A model generated the notes under the pieces. It ran no database searches. It was given only the letters and a program-made list of their open reading frames with translations, and was not told where the DNA came from. A stretch of 64,000 nucleotides of DNA from Blastococcus capsensis (GTDB lineage Bacteria > Actinomycetota > Actinomycetes > Mycobacteriales > Geodermatophilaceae), in NCBI RefSeq assembly GCF_030165005.1, contig NZ_JASNNW010000006.1, positions 124,001-188,000 on the forward strand, written 5' to 3'. How positions within the stretch are numbered: the first letter of the stretch is position 1; every line of letters begins with the position of its first letter. This document shows, piece after piece, positions 1 to 10,698 of the stretch. The translations under genes and the position numbers were made by a program.

Positions 1-199
1 CGAGGGCGGCGGCGCGCACCTGCAGCGCGGGTGAGTCGGGCAACTCGCCGTCGATGAGGACGCCGCGCCAGCGACTGCGACGCCACCGCCCGGAGCGCAC
101 CAGAGCCCGCAGCTCGCCGTCACCGAAATGGCTGAGCGCCTGTGCCGTCGTGAAGACCCCGTGCTGGGCGCTGACCATCCGGTAGAACGCGAAGTCCAT
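1..199 (-). CDS. AbiEi-antitoxin-like N-terminal domain protein, cut by window edge
   Basis: Only the first 66 codons are visible; the gene runs off the left edge. Translation from ATG at 199 gives a short winged-helix-like N-terminus with the pattern VFTTAQAL, then LRALVRSGRWRR and WRGVLIDG. In actinobacteria this N-terminus is typical of proteins annotated as type IV toxin-antitoxin AbiEi-family antitoxin domain proteins, which often carry a DUF559-type endonuclease domain further on; that second part is not visible here, so neither function can be confirmed. An ATG seven codons further in is an alternative start. No adjacent toxin gene is in view, so it may be a solitary homologue. Assignment is from the N-terminal pattern only. 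Confidence 0.55.
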   Translation of the reverse strand, partial: MDFAFYRMVSAQHGVFTTAQALSHFGDGELRALVRSGRWRRSRWRGVLIDGELPDSPALQVRAAAL

Positions 200-280
200 G
201 CCGGGAGGGTCGACATCCGCGCGGAGTGCCGACAGCTCCCCGACCGATCTGTGGACATGTCTATCTGGTGTGGATCCGCG

Positions 281-349
281 CGATCATGAAGTGTGGGACG
301 CGACGCGCCGGAAGCCAACGGCGTGCCGCTTCCCGGACTTCATGATCAC
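281..349. repeat. A-family palindromic element, copy 1
   Basis: GATCATGAAGT (282-292) is the exact inverse of ACTTCATGATC (337-347). The interior carries GGGACGCGACGCGCCG, which resembles the interior of the copies near 14.55 and 25.84 kb. The right arm overlaps the last codons and the TGA of meaB, so the element may act as the 3' end structure of the mut operon transcript. Confidence 0.75.
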
Positions 350-1338
350 GGAGAGGTTGTCAGGAAGGCGTCCAGGATCTGCTGCGCGGCCAGGGCGGGA
401 GTCAGCTCCCCGGCGAGCACCTGCTTCTCCAGGTCGGGAACGGCGGTCCGGACGCCGGGGTGACCTCGGAGCGCGTGCTCCAGCCCGTCGCGGACCAGCT
501 GCCAGGTCCAGCGCACCTGCTGGGTGCGGCGGCGCTCGCCGAACGCCCCGGACAGCTTGGCCCGCTCCTGGTGCTCCACCAGCTTGTCCCAGACCTCGTC
601 CAGGCCTTCCCCGGTGAGCCCGGCGCAGGTGAGCACCGGCACGTCCCAGGGCTCCCCGCGGCCGCGCAGCATCCGGATCGCCGAGGACAGCTCCCGCGCG
701 GCCTTCCGGGCGTCGGCGGCGGCCGGGCCGTCGGCCTTGTTCACGGCGATGACGTCGGCGATCTCGAGGATGCCGCGCTTGATGCCCTGCAGCTGGTCGC
801 CGGTGCGGGCGATGGTCAGGAACAGGAACGAGTCGACCATCTCGGCGACGGTGATCTCCGACTGGCCGACGCCGACGGTCTCCACCAGGACGACGTCGTA
901 GCCGGCGGCCTCCACGACGACCATCGACTCGCGGGTCGCCTGCGCCACCCCACCGAGCGTGCCCGACGTCGGCGAGGGCCGGATGAACGCGTTCTCATCG
1001 ACGGCCAGCCGCGCCATGCGGGTCTTGTCCCCGAGGATCGAGCCGCCGGAGCGGGCCGACGACGGGTCGACGGCGAGCACCGCGACCTTCGACCCCGCTG
1101 CGGTCAGGTCCACGCCCAGCTGGTCGATGAAGGTCGACTTGCCCACCCCGGGGACCCCGCTGATCCCCACGCGGCGCGCTCCGCCGGCGTGCGGCAGCAG
1201 CTCGACGAGCAGCTCCTGCGCCTTCTCCCGGTGGTCGGCGCGGCGCGACTCGACCAGCGTGATGGCCCGCGCCATCACCCGCCGGTCCCCGGCAAGCACG
1301 CCTTCGGCGAGGGCCGGTACGGCGATCTCCCGCGGCAT
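346..1338 (-). CDS. meaB: Methylmalonyl-CoA mutase-associated GTPase MeaB (ArgK/MeaB family)
   Basis: 330 aa, normal length for MeaB. This G3E-family P-loop GTPase binds methylmalonyl-CoA mutase, gates adenosylcobalamin loading and helps protect the mutase from inactivation. Visible motifs: Walker A GVPGVGKST (about 61-69), the family block DPSSARSGGS followed by GDKTRM (about 91-108), ETVGVGQSE (about 153-161) and the guanine-specificity motif NKAD (200-203). The start at ATG 1338 is preceded by GGGAG at good spacing. It is the last gene of the mutA-mutB-meaB operon, separated from mutB by an 80-base junction that carries a B-family repeat. The stop codon lies inside an A-family palindrome. 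Function is secure from family and context. Confidence 0.95.
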   Translation of the reverse strand: MPREIAVPALAEGVLAGDRRVMARAITLVESRRADHREKAQELLVELLPHAGGARRVGISGVPGVGKSTFIDQLGVDLTAAGSKVAVLAVDPSSARSGGSILGDKTRMARLAVDENAFIRPSPTSGTLGGVAQATRESMVVVEAAGYDVVLVETVGVGQSEITVAEMVDSFLFLTIARTGDQLQGIKRGILEIADVIAVNKADGPAAADARKAARELSSAIRMLRGRGEPWDVPVLTCAGLTGEGLDEVWDKLVEHQERAKLSGAFGERRRTQQVRWTWQLVRDGLEHALRGHPGVRTAVPDLEKQVLAGELTPALAAQQILDAFLTTSP

Positions 1339-1340
1339 TA

Positions 1341-1416
1341 CTCCCTCGCTCCCGCGGGTCGCTCCGCTCCTCGCTCGCTGGCGCTCGCTGCGATGCTCAC
1401 TCCCCTGTCCGCTCGG
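1341..1416 (-). repeat. B-family junction repeat, copy 1 (mutB/meaB)
   Basis: The mutB-meaB gap is filled with a degenerate GCTCGC-rich element containing CTCGCTGGCGCTCGCTGC, related to the copies at 3632 and 43283. Read on the minus strand its downstream end gives GGGAGCGAGGGAG, which contains the probable ribosome binding site of meaB. Confidence 0.55.
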
Positions 1417-1418
1417 CC

Positions 1419-3622
<2,204 letters not shown>

Positions 3623-3626
<4 letters not shown>

Positions 3627-5644
3627 GACTCCTCCTCGCTGGCGCTCGTCGGCCTCGTTCCCGCGAGGGCGACTCTGCTCGTCTGTTCGCTCGCAAGCTC
3701 GCTCACTGCCTGAACTCCTTCGAGACCCAGCTCGGAGTGCACGGTCCGCAGGGCCGCGAGGGTGTCGCAGCCGGCGAACACGTACCCGTCGACGCCGTCG
3801 ACGGCGAGGTCCGGCTTGCCGGCCAGCCACACCTGCGCGGCGCCGGCCGCCTTCAGTTCCTCGGCCAGCGCGGCAGCGGCGGACGCGTAGTCCTTGTCCG
3901 TGCCGCAGATGCAGGCCACCGTCGTCCCGGCCTCGGCGAAGCCGGAGGCGCCGTCGCCGGACGGCGTCGCCAGCCCGCCGGCCTGGAACAGGTTCGCCGC
4001 GAACGTGGCCCGGGCGGTGTGCTTGGCGATCGGACCGATCGTGGCGAGGTAGACGCCCGGCCGCCCCGCCGCCGCGTCGGCGGCGTCGCGCAGCTGCTCG
4101 AACTCCTGCGCGGCGCGTACCCGGGGCAGCCCGCCGGTGGCCGGCAGGATCTCCGCGGCCGGCTGCCGGTCGGGGAGCTTCTCGGCCAGGTTGGGGAACT
4201 CGCTGACACCGGTGATCGCGTCGGCGCGGGTGGCCAGCCGCTTGGCGCGGGCGTCCCAGGCGGTGGCGATGCGGTCCCGCACCAGACCGGAGGCCAGGGC
4301 GGCGGAGAGCCCGCCGGCCCGCTCGATCTCGGTGAACCAGTTCCAGGCCGCGCTGGCCAGGTCGTCGGTGAGCGACTCGACGTACCAGGAGCCGCCCGCC
4401 GGATCGAGGACCCGGGCCAGGTGCCCCTCCTCCACCAGCAGGCTCTGGGTGTTGCGGGCGATCCGGCGGGAGAAGGAGTCGGGCAGCCCGAGGGCGGCGT
4501 CGAACGGCTGCACCGTGACGGCGTCGGCGCCGCCCACGCCCGCGGCGAAGCAGGCCACCGTGGTGCGCAACATGTTCACCCACGGGTCGCGCTTCGTCGT
4601 CATCACCGACGAGGTGACCGCGTGCTGGCGCTGGCCGCGCGCCTCGGGCGACGCCCCGCTGACCTCGCCGACCCGGTCCCACAGCCGGCGGGCGGCGCGC
4701 AGCGCGGCGATCGTCGTGAACTGGTCGGCGGCGGCCGAGTAGCGGAACTCCAGCTGGGCGATCGCCTCGTCCACCGCCAGGCCGCCCTCGGTGAGGGCAC
4801 GCAGGTAGGCGACGCCGGCGGCGAGCGAGCAGCCGAGCTCCTCGACCACCGAGGCGCCGGCGTCGGAGAACACCGTGCCGTCGACGACGACGGTGCGCAG
4901 ACCGGGGTGGGCCGCCGCGCGGCGGGCGACGTCGGCGAGGCCGGAGAGATCCTGCTCCAGCCCCGAGACCGCCTGGACGCCGAGCGGGTCCAGCCCGAGC
5001 GAACCGCCGGACGCCAGATCGGTGCGCCCTTCGACCAGGTCGAGGAACGCCTCGGCCGCCCGCATCCCGCCCTGCACGCTCACCGGCGCCAGGTCCAGGT
5101 AGACGTCGGAGAGCACTTCGCCGAGGGAGTCGACGGGGATCGCGCCCTCGCCGAGCACCAGCCACAGCGAGGTGACGCCGTTCTCCAGGTCGGCCGCGAT
5201 GGCCTCCTTGGTCACGGCGACGTCGGGGTGCGCGTGCCGCTGCCGGATGTCCCACCCGCCGGACGCGCCGCCCTCGGCGCCGCCGGACGCGGTCACCTGG
5301 GCCGAGCCGGCCGGCCCACCGGCGGGGCGGGCACCGCGCACGAACGGCGGGAGGCCGGGCACGCCGACGCCCGCGGGGAGGTCGCCGGCGTCCTCGGCGG
5401 TGTAGAAGGGGGCCACCGTCACGCCCGGGGCCACCGGCCGGCGCAGCGCGTTCTCGACCGGGTCGGGGAGGTCCTGCCGACCGCCCTTGCGCAGCACGCC
5501 CGCGACCAGGTCGCGCCACTGGTCGCGGGTGACCGCGTCGAACTCGCCCGCGAGCGCGAGGTCCTCGGGGACCGCGTGCTCGGCCGGCACGTCGGCGTCA
5601 GCCGCCGCCGGCCCCTGGCCGGTCGTCTCGTCGGTCGTGCTCAT
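3623..5644 (-). CDS. mutA: Methylmalonyl-CoA mutase, small (non-catalytic) subunit
   Basis: 673 aa, slightly longer than usual for the small subunit. It has the mutase barrel ([32 protein letters not shown]-type patterns) but its C-terminal domain lacks the DxHxxG cobalamin-lower-ligand motif, as expected for this partner. The last roughly 25 residues, from ELASEQTSR to ASEEES, are encoded by a B-family repeat, which suggests that the tail was appended by repeat insertion. The start codon lies 47 bases inside the 3' end of the M20 hydrolase gene and the stop overlaps mutB by four bases, so translation is probably coupled throughout. No strong SD precedes the ATG. Confidence 0.95.
3632..3709 (-). 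repeat. B-family junction repeat, copy 2 (inside the mutA 3' end)
   Basis: The stretch 3632-3653 (plus-strand CTCCTCGCTGGCGCTCG then TCGGC) is identical over 22 bases to 43283-43304, and GCTCGCAAGCTCGC near 3690-3703 also recurs at the second site. On the transcribed strand the element ends in AGCGAGGAGG, which is the Shine-Dalgarno of mutB. It is translated as the MutA C-terminal tail. Confidence 0.8.
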
Positions 5645-6950
5645 CCTGGGATTCCCGCCTCTCGTCGACGGCTCGTCGGGCAGAAGTGTCTCCGGGGGCC
5701 GGTCTCCGCGTGCGAGGGGGTGCCCCTGAGCTGCCCGGAGACGGTTCGGCGTCGGCCTCCAGCGCGAGCAGCGCGGTGCGGGCCAGCAGGCGCACGCCGA
5801 CGCCGATGGCGCGCTCGTCGACGTCGAAGGTGCCCCGGTGCAGGTCGAGGGGGGCGCCCCCGCCGTGGGTGCCCAGCCGGGCCAGCGCGATCGGCATGAC
5901 GTCGGCGAACCAGCCGAAGTCCTCCCCGCCCATGCTCTGTGCGGAGAGGACCACGTTCTCCCCGCCGACGGTGCCGATGGCGGCCGAGCGCAGCAGGGCC
6001 ACCGCGCGCGGGTCGTTGACCACCGGTGGCACGCCGCGGATGTAGTCGACGCCCACCTCGGCGCCGGTGGTGGCCGCGACCCGCTCGACCAGCGAGCGGA
6101 GCAGGTCCTCCGCACCCTTCCAGGCCTCCCGGTCGAGCACTCGCACGGTGCCGCGCAACGTCCCGCGCTGCGGGATGGCGTTGGCGGCCACCCCGGCGTT
6201 CACCGCCCCCCAGACCAGGCTCATGCCGGCACGGGGATCCACCTGGCGGGACAGGAGCGAGGGCAGGTCGGTGATCAGCCGGCCGAGGGCGTCCACCAGG
6301 TCGACGGTGAGCTGCGGCCGCGCGGTGTGCCCGCCGGGCCCGGTGAGGGTGACGTCCATGCGGTCGCAGGCGGCGGTGATCGCTCCCGTGCGCAGCCCGA
6401 CCTTCCCCGCGGGCACCGCCGGGTCGCAGTGCAGCGCGAAGGCCCGGGACGCGCCGTCGAGCACGCCGGAGGCGACCACCTCGGTGGCACCGCCGGGCAC
6501 CGTCTCCTCCGCCGGCTGGAACACGCAGCGGACCCGGCCGGGCATGCCGTCCAGCTCGGCGAGGGCCAGGGCCACCCCGAGGATGACCGTGGTGTGCACG
6601 TCGTGGCCGCAGGCGTGGCAGAGGCCCTCCCGCGTGGACGCGTACGGGACGTCCTTGAGGTCGGCCAGCGGGAGGGCGTCGATGTCGGCGCGCAGCACCA
6701 CTACCGGTCCCCCACCCGCCCCGCCGTCGCCGCTGCCCACCTCGCAGACCAGCCCGGTGCCGGTGGGCAGCCGGCGGGGCTCGAGCCCTGCGGCGCGCAG
6801 CCGCTGCTCGATGAACGACGTCGTCTCGAACTCGGCGAAGGCGAGCTCGGGATGGGCGTGCAGGTGCCGCCGGATCGACACCAGGTCGGCGTGGTGGCCG
6901 GCGACCCACTCGTCGACGGCCGCCCCCAGCTTGTCGGCGATCGGGGTCAT
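5598..6950 (-). CDS. M20-family amidohydrolase (hippurate/N-acyl-amino-acid hydrolase type)
   Basis: 450 aa zinc amidohydrolase/peptidase. The metal site is visible as RADIDALPL (about 87-95) and CHACGHDVH (about 111-119), with the catalytic-acid block QPAEET (about 145-150), and GPGGHTARP in the dimerisation lid region; this pattern is the M20D group, which cleaves N-acyl or amide bonds of amino-acid derivatives. Substrate is unknown. The conserved fold appears to end near LLALEADAE; about 50 further residues are Arg/Gly/Asp-rich and run 47 bases into mutA. ATG 6950 overlaps the stop of the upstream ligase gene by ATGA. Mycobacteria carry M20 genes next to their deoD (PNP) gene, as here. Confidence 0.88.
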   Translation of the reverse strand: MTPIADKLGAAVDEWVAGHHADLVSIRRHLHAHPELAFAEFETTSFIEQRLRAAGLEPRRLPTGTGLVCEVGSGDGGAGGGPVVVLRADIDALPLADLKDVPYASTREGLCHACGHDVHTTVILGVALALAELDGMPGRVRCVFQPAEETVPGGATEVVASGVLDGASRAFALHCDPAVPAGKVGLRTGAITAACDRMDVTLTGPGGHTARPQLTVDLVDALGRLITDLPSLLSRQVDPRAGMSLVWGAVNAGVAANAIPQRGTLRGTVRVLDREAWKGAEDLLRSLVERVAATTGAEVGVDYIRGVPPVVNDPRAVALLRSAAIGTVGGENVVLSAQSMGGEDFGWFADVMPIALARLGTHGGGAPLDLHRGTFDVDERAIGVGVRLLARTALLALEADAEPSPGSSGAPPRTRRPAPGDTSARRAVDERRESQDEHDRRDDRPGAGGG

Positions 6951-8152
6951 GCGGCGTGCCCGCCCGCGCACTGCGCCGGTCCGGGCACCGGACCGGCGGG
7001 TCCGGTGCCCGGCCCATGCTCCGGCAGGCCGTCCCGAAGCTCGGCCAGCAGGCTGTCGACGACGCAGCGCAGCTCGCCGTCGTGCTGCAGTGCGGCCGCC
7101 CGCTGGCGCTGGTAGGAGGCGCCCACCTCGAGGATCCGCAGCACGTCGCGCAGCTCGGCCTCGCAGTCCAGCCGCTTCGCCGTCGGCACCAGCTCCTCGA
7201 CCAGCTCGGTGATCGCCTCGCGCACCGGGCGGACCGCGCCGTGCTCGTCCACGACGATCTCGGCGTCCAGGCCGTAGCGGGCCGCCCGCCACTTGTTCTC
7301 CCGCACCACCCACTCGGCCGGGCTGGGCAGGGTGTAGCCGCGGTCCAGCTGGGTGTCGAACTGCTCGACCAGGCACTGCGCCAGCGCGGCGACCGCGCCG
7401 ACCTCCTCGAGGGTGGGCAGGCCGTCGCAGATGCGCAGCTCCACGGTGCCGAAGTCGGGGTGCGGGCGGATGTCCCACCACACCTCCCGCACGCTCTCGA
7501 TGGCGCCGGCGTCGATGAGCGTCTCCATGTAGTCCTCGAACGCGCCCCAGCCGGCGAGCCGGAACGGCAGCCCCGCGGTGGGCATGCCCTCGAAGATCTT
7601 GGTCCGGGACGACGCCAGGCCGGTGTCGCAGCCGACCCAGAACGGGGAGGACGACGACAGCGCCAGGAAGTGCGGCACGTACTGGCACAGCGCGTTGACC
7701 ACCGGGATCACCTTCTCCGGCGCCCGGACGCCGACGTGCACGTGGACGCCGAAGATCTGCATCCGGCGGGCCAGCCACTGCATGCGCTCCACCAGCTGGC
7801 GGTAGCGCTCCTTGGGCGAGATCTCCTGGGTCTGCCAGTCGGTGAACGGGTGGGTGCCGGCGCACAGCACCCCGAGCCCGCGCTCGTCGGCGGCGGCGAC
7901 GACCTCGGCGAGGGTCCCGGCGAGGTCTGCCTTGGCCTCGCGCACGGTGGTGCAGACGCCGGTGATGATCTCGACGGTCGACTGCAGCAGCTCGTGCTTG
8001 GCCTTGGGGTGCTCCTCGGCGCCCTCGGGCCGGAGCCCCTCGAGGATCTCGACGGCGCCGGGCGACAGCTCCCGGGTCGCCCGGTCGACGAGCTGCAGCT
8101 CCCACTCCACACCGAGGCTGGCGCGCTCCGAGCTACGGAAGGGGATCTCCAC
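6947..8152 (-). CDS. Carboxylate-amine ligase, GCS2/YbdK family (glutamate-cysteine ligase-like)
   Basis: 401 aa. The start SLGVEWELQLVD, the blocks HELLQSTVE, GTHPFTDW, IFGVHVHVGV, ICDGLP and ENKWRAARYG identify the GCS2 (YbdK-type) ATP-dependent carboxylate-amine ligases. Members make gamma-glutamyl-type bonds; several have weak glutamate-cysteine ligase activity and in actinobacteria the true substrate is usually unknown. The C-terminus after about residue 375 is a Gly/Pro-rich low-complexity tail. It is the first gene of a probable five-gene minus-strand transcript (ligase, M20 amidohydrolase, mutA, mutB, meaB), with ATGA overlap to the next gene; pairing a ligase with an amidohydrolase suggests synthesis and breakdown of the same amide, which is only inference. 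Confidence 0.85.
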   Translation of the reverse strand: MEIPFRSSERASLGVEWELQLVDRATRELSPGAVEILEGLRPEGAEEHPKAKHELLQSTVEIITGVCTTVREAKADLAGTLAEVVAAADERGLGVLCAGTHPFTDWQTQEISPKERYRQLVERMQWLARRMQIFGVHVHVGVRAPEKVIPVVNALCQYVPHFLALSSSSPFWVGCDTGLASSRTKIFEGMPTAGLPFRLAGWGAFEDYMETLIDAGAIESVREVWWDIRPHPDFGTVELRICDGLPTLEEVGAVAALAQCLVEQFDTQLDRGYTLPSPAEWVVRENKWRAARYGLDAEIVVDEHGAVRPVREAITELVEELVPTAKRLDCEAELRDVLRILEVGASYQRQRAAALQHDGELRCVVDSLLAELRDGLPEHGPGTGPAGPVPGPAQCAGGHAA

Positions 8153-8442
8153 CTCCCGGAGTCTAGGGACGCCGGCCCGCCGCCACCCGGCGGCGGGACG
8201 AGATCACCTGCCCGGCCGACCCACGATCACCGCGGGTCCGCGGTCGTCGCCCACACCGGTCCGGCAGCCATCAGCGCGTGGTGGTCACCGCGCTGACGTC
8301 GACAGCAACCAGGCCGCAACCGTCGCGGGAATCCGGCCGCAACCCTCGAGCGGTCCGAGGACCGCGATCCGCATGTCGCCACGACAGGGCTCGGACGGCT
8401 TCCGGAAGGGATTCCCGGCCCGCCGTCCGAAACCGTTCCGGT

Positions 8443-9003
8443 TCAGGCGCCGGGGCGGAGATCCGTCGCGAGCCGGGCGTACAGGACGACGTCGCTCGGC
8501 TGCCCCCGGTGCAGGAAGCGCTGCCGGATCGTCCCCTCGGCGAGGAAGCCGGCGCGCTCGGCCACCCGGCGCGACCCGGTGTTGGCCGGATCGACCAGCA
8601 GCTCCACCCGGTGGACGCCGACGACGTCGAGGGCCCAGTCCGTGAGGACGCGGAGCGCGTCGGCCGTGCAGCCGCGACCACGCCGCCCGGGCGCGGTCCA
8701 GTAGCCGGCCTCGCCCACCCCGTCCTGCGGGGGGAACAGGCCCATGCTGCCCACCAGGGCCGCACCGCCGAGCGGCTCCACGGCGAACAGCGCGCCGCCC
8801 TCGTCCCAGATCTGCGGCGCGATGCCTGCGACGAACCCTTCCGCGTGCTCCTTCGTGTAGGGCACCGGCACCTGGGTCCACCGCTGGATCTCCGGGTCCT
8901 GGCAGGCCTCCAGCACCGCGGCTGCGTCATCCGGGCGCCAGGGCCGCAGGCGCACCCGCCGGCCGGTCAGGGTCGGCTGCCGCCCACGTTCCGTCGTCGT
9001 CAC
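8443..9003 (-). CDS. GNAT-family N-acetyltransferase (RimJ/RimL-like)
   Basis: 186 aa. The N-terminal [19 protein letters not shown] and the acetyl-CoA-binding block [15 protein letters not shown] followed by [13 protein letters not shown] are typical of the RimJ/RimL ribosomal-protein-type GNAT branch, which acetylates N-termini or small amines. The target cannot be told. GTG 9003 is chosen because GGAGG lies about nine bases upstream and the sequence before it no longer fits the family. It is divergent from punA, with 70 bases between start codons. The roughly 290 bases downstream, up to the ligase gene, hold no convincing gene. Confidence 0.85.
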   Translation of the reverse strand: MTTTERGRQPTLTGRRVRLRPWRPDDAAAVLEACQDPEIQRWTQVPVPYTKEHAEGFVAGIAPQIWDEGGALFAVEPLGGAALVGSMGLFPPQDGVGEAGYWTAPGRRGRGCTADALRVLTDWALDVVGVHRVELLVDPANTGSRRVAERAGFLAEGTIRQRFLHRGQPSDVVLYARLATDLRPGA

Positions 9004-9060
9004 GGCGTCGATCCTCCCGATCGCGGCCGGCAGAGGCCCACCGCTTCTCCACCGCTGCGT

Positions 9061-9066
9061 TAGCGT
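9061..9066 (+). promoter_or_regulatory. -10 box for leaderless punA
   Basis: TAGCGT lies seven bases before the GTG start of punA and there is no SD between them; this is the standard geometry of an actinobacterial leaderless promoter. Confidence 0.6.
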
Positions 9067-9073
9067 CGCCGCC

Positions 9074-9883
9074 GTGAGCGAGCTCCCCGGAACCGACCCC
9101 ACCACCATGGCCGCGCAGGCCGCCGAGGCCCTGACCACCGCGCTCGGTGGCGAGCACGACGTCGCCGTCGTCATGGGCTCGGGTTGGGCCCCCGCGGCCG
9201 ACGCCTTCGGCGAGGCGGCCGCCGCCGTGGCGATCGGCGACCTACCGGGGTTCGCCGCCCCCACCGCGGTCGGGCACGGCGGCCAGGTCCGCTCGGTGCG
9301 CGTGGGCGACCGCAAGGTCCTGCTCTTCCTCGGCCGCACCCACTTCTACGAGGGCCGCGGCGTCGAGCCGGTCGTCCACGGCGTGCGCACCGCGGCCGCC
9401 GCCGGCGTGCAGACGGTCATCCTCACCAACGCCGCCGGCGGGCTGGCCCCGGAGCACCGGGTCGGCCAGGCGGTCGTCATCTCCGACCACCTGAACCTCA
9501 CCGCGCGGTCGCCGCTGACGGGCGCGCACTTCGTCGACCTCACCGACCTCTACTCCGCGCGGCTGCGCACGCTGGCCCGCGAGCTCGACCCGGGCCTGAC
9601 CGAGGGCGTCTACGCCGCGCTGCCCGGCCCGCACTACGAGACCCCGGCCGAGATCCGGATGCTGCGCACGCTCGGCGCCGACCTGGTCGGCATGTCCACC
9701 GCGCTGGAGGCGATCGCCGCGCACGCCGCCGGCCTGGAGGTCTTCGGCCTCTCGCTGGTCACCAATGCCGCCGCGGGGGTCACCGGCGAGAAGCTGGACG
9801 CCGACGAGGTCATCACCGCCGGCCGGGCGGCCGCGGGCCGGCTCGGGGAGTTCCTGGTGGAGCTCGTCGGGCGGCTGCCGTGA
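9074..9883 (+). CDS. punA: Purine-nucleoside phosphorylase (trimeric class)
   Basis: 269 aa. Splits inosine, guanosine and their deoxy forms with phosphate into free base and (deoxy)ribose-1-phosphate in the cytoplasm. Trimeric low-molecular-mass PNP signatures: VVMGSGWAP (about 33-41), HFYEG near residue 92, [30 protein letters not shown] and VTNAAAG. The GTG start at 9074 has no SD but sits seven bases behind TAGCGT. It overlaps the next gene by GTGA and heads a three-gene operon with an SDR and a phosphosugar mutase. The order PNP, mutase, upp, then add, deoA and cdd further on resembles the mycobacterial deoD-pmmB-upp-add-deoA-cdd locus. Confidence 0.95.
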   Translation: MSELPGTDPTTMAAQAAEALTTALGGEHDVAVVMGSGWAPAADAFGEAAAAVAIGDLPGFAAPTAVGHGGQVRSVRVGDRKVLLFLGRTHFYEGRGVEPVVHGVRTAAAAGVQTVILTNAAGGLAPEHRVGQAVVISDHLNLTARSPLTGAHFVDLTDLYSARLRTLARELDPGLTEGVYAALPGPHYETPAEIRMLRTLGADLVGMSTALEAIAAHAAGLEVFGLSLVTNAAAGVTGEKLDADEVITAGRAAAGRLGEFLVELVGRLP

Positions 9884-10698
9884 GTGGTCCCGTCCTCGTC
9901 ACCGGCGGGGCCGGGCGGATCGGGACGGTGCTGCGCGCCGGGCTGCCCGGGCGCGGCTGGGCCGTGCGCTCGCTCGACGTCGTACCGGTGCCGGAGCCGC
10001 GCCCGGGCGAGGAGCACCTCGTCGCCGACGTCACCGACCTGGCGGCGATGACCGAGGCCGCCCGGGGCGCCTCGGCGGTCGTCCACCTGGCCGGCATCGC
10101 CGGCGAGTCGACGTGGGCGGCGATCTCGCACGCCAACATCGAGGGCACGTACTGCGCGCTCGAGGCCGCCCGGCAGGCCGGCGTCCCCCGCGTGGTCCTG
10201 GCCAGCAGCAACCACGCCTCCGGCTACACGGAGCGGCCCGCGGACGGGCTGCTGCGCGAGGCCGACGCGCCGCCGCGGCCGGACACGTACTACGGCGTCT
10301 CGAAGGTGGCGATGGAGGCGCTGGGGTCGCTGTACGTCGACCGCTACGGCCTCGACGTCGTCTGCCTGCGGATCGGCAGCGCCTTCGCCGAGCCGACGAC
10401 GACGCGGCAGCTGTCCACCTGGCTCGCCCCCGCCGACACGGTGTCGCTCGTCGACGCGGCCCTGACCGCCCCGTCGCCGGGCTTCTCCGTCGTGTGGGGG
10501 GTTTCGGACAACACCCGCCGCTGGTGGGACCTCTCCGCCGCCGAGGCGCTGGGCTACCGCTCCACCGACGACGCCGAGCGTTACGCCGCGGCGCTGGTCG
10601 AGGCGCACGGCGAGCCCGACCTCTCCGGTCCGGTGCACCGCCGCGTGGGTGGCGAGTACACGACGCCTGCGTTCGACGCGGAGAACTTCCCGGCATGA
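9880..10698 (+). CDS. NAD-dependent epimerase/dehydratase-family SDR (uronate-dehydrogenase-like)
   Basis: 272 aa short-chain dehydrogenase. Rossmann motif GGAGRIG near residue 9, an Asp ending beta-2 (SLDVVP) that suggests NAD preference, HLAGIAGES and SSNHASGY after the cofactor site, and the catalytic YxxxK as YYGVSK. Sequence style matches the uronate dehydrogenase-like extended SDRs, but the substrate is not certain. The GTG start at 9880 overlaps the punA stop (GTGA), and its own stop overlaps the mutase ATG, so the three genes are translated as a unit. A role in sugar or pentose handling within nucleoside catabolism is inferred from position only. Confidence 0.85.
   Translation: MSGPVLVTGGAGRIGTVLRAGLPGRGWAVRSLDVVPVPEPRPGEEHLVADVTDLAAMTEAARGASAVVHLAGIAGESTWAAISHANIEGTYCALEAARQAGVPRVVLASSNHASGYTERPADGLLREADAPPRPDTYYGVSKVAMEALGSLYVDRYGLDVVCLRIGSAFAEPTTTRQLSTWLAPADTVSLVDAALTAPSPGFSVVWGVSDNTRRWWDLSAAEALGYRSTDDAERYAAALVEAHGEPDLSGPVHRRVGGEYTTPAFDAENFPA

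Noticed and set aside
8153-8442. Cobalamin riboswitch ahead of the operon containing mutAB
   Set aside because: I looked for a B12-box-like sequence on the minus strand and saw none; only short inverted repeats such as CAGCGCG/CGCGCTG are there.
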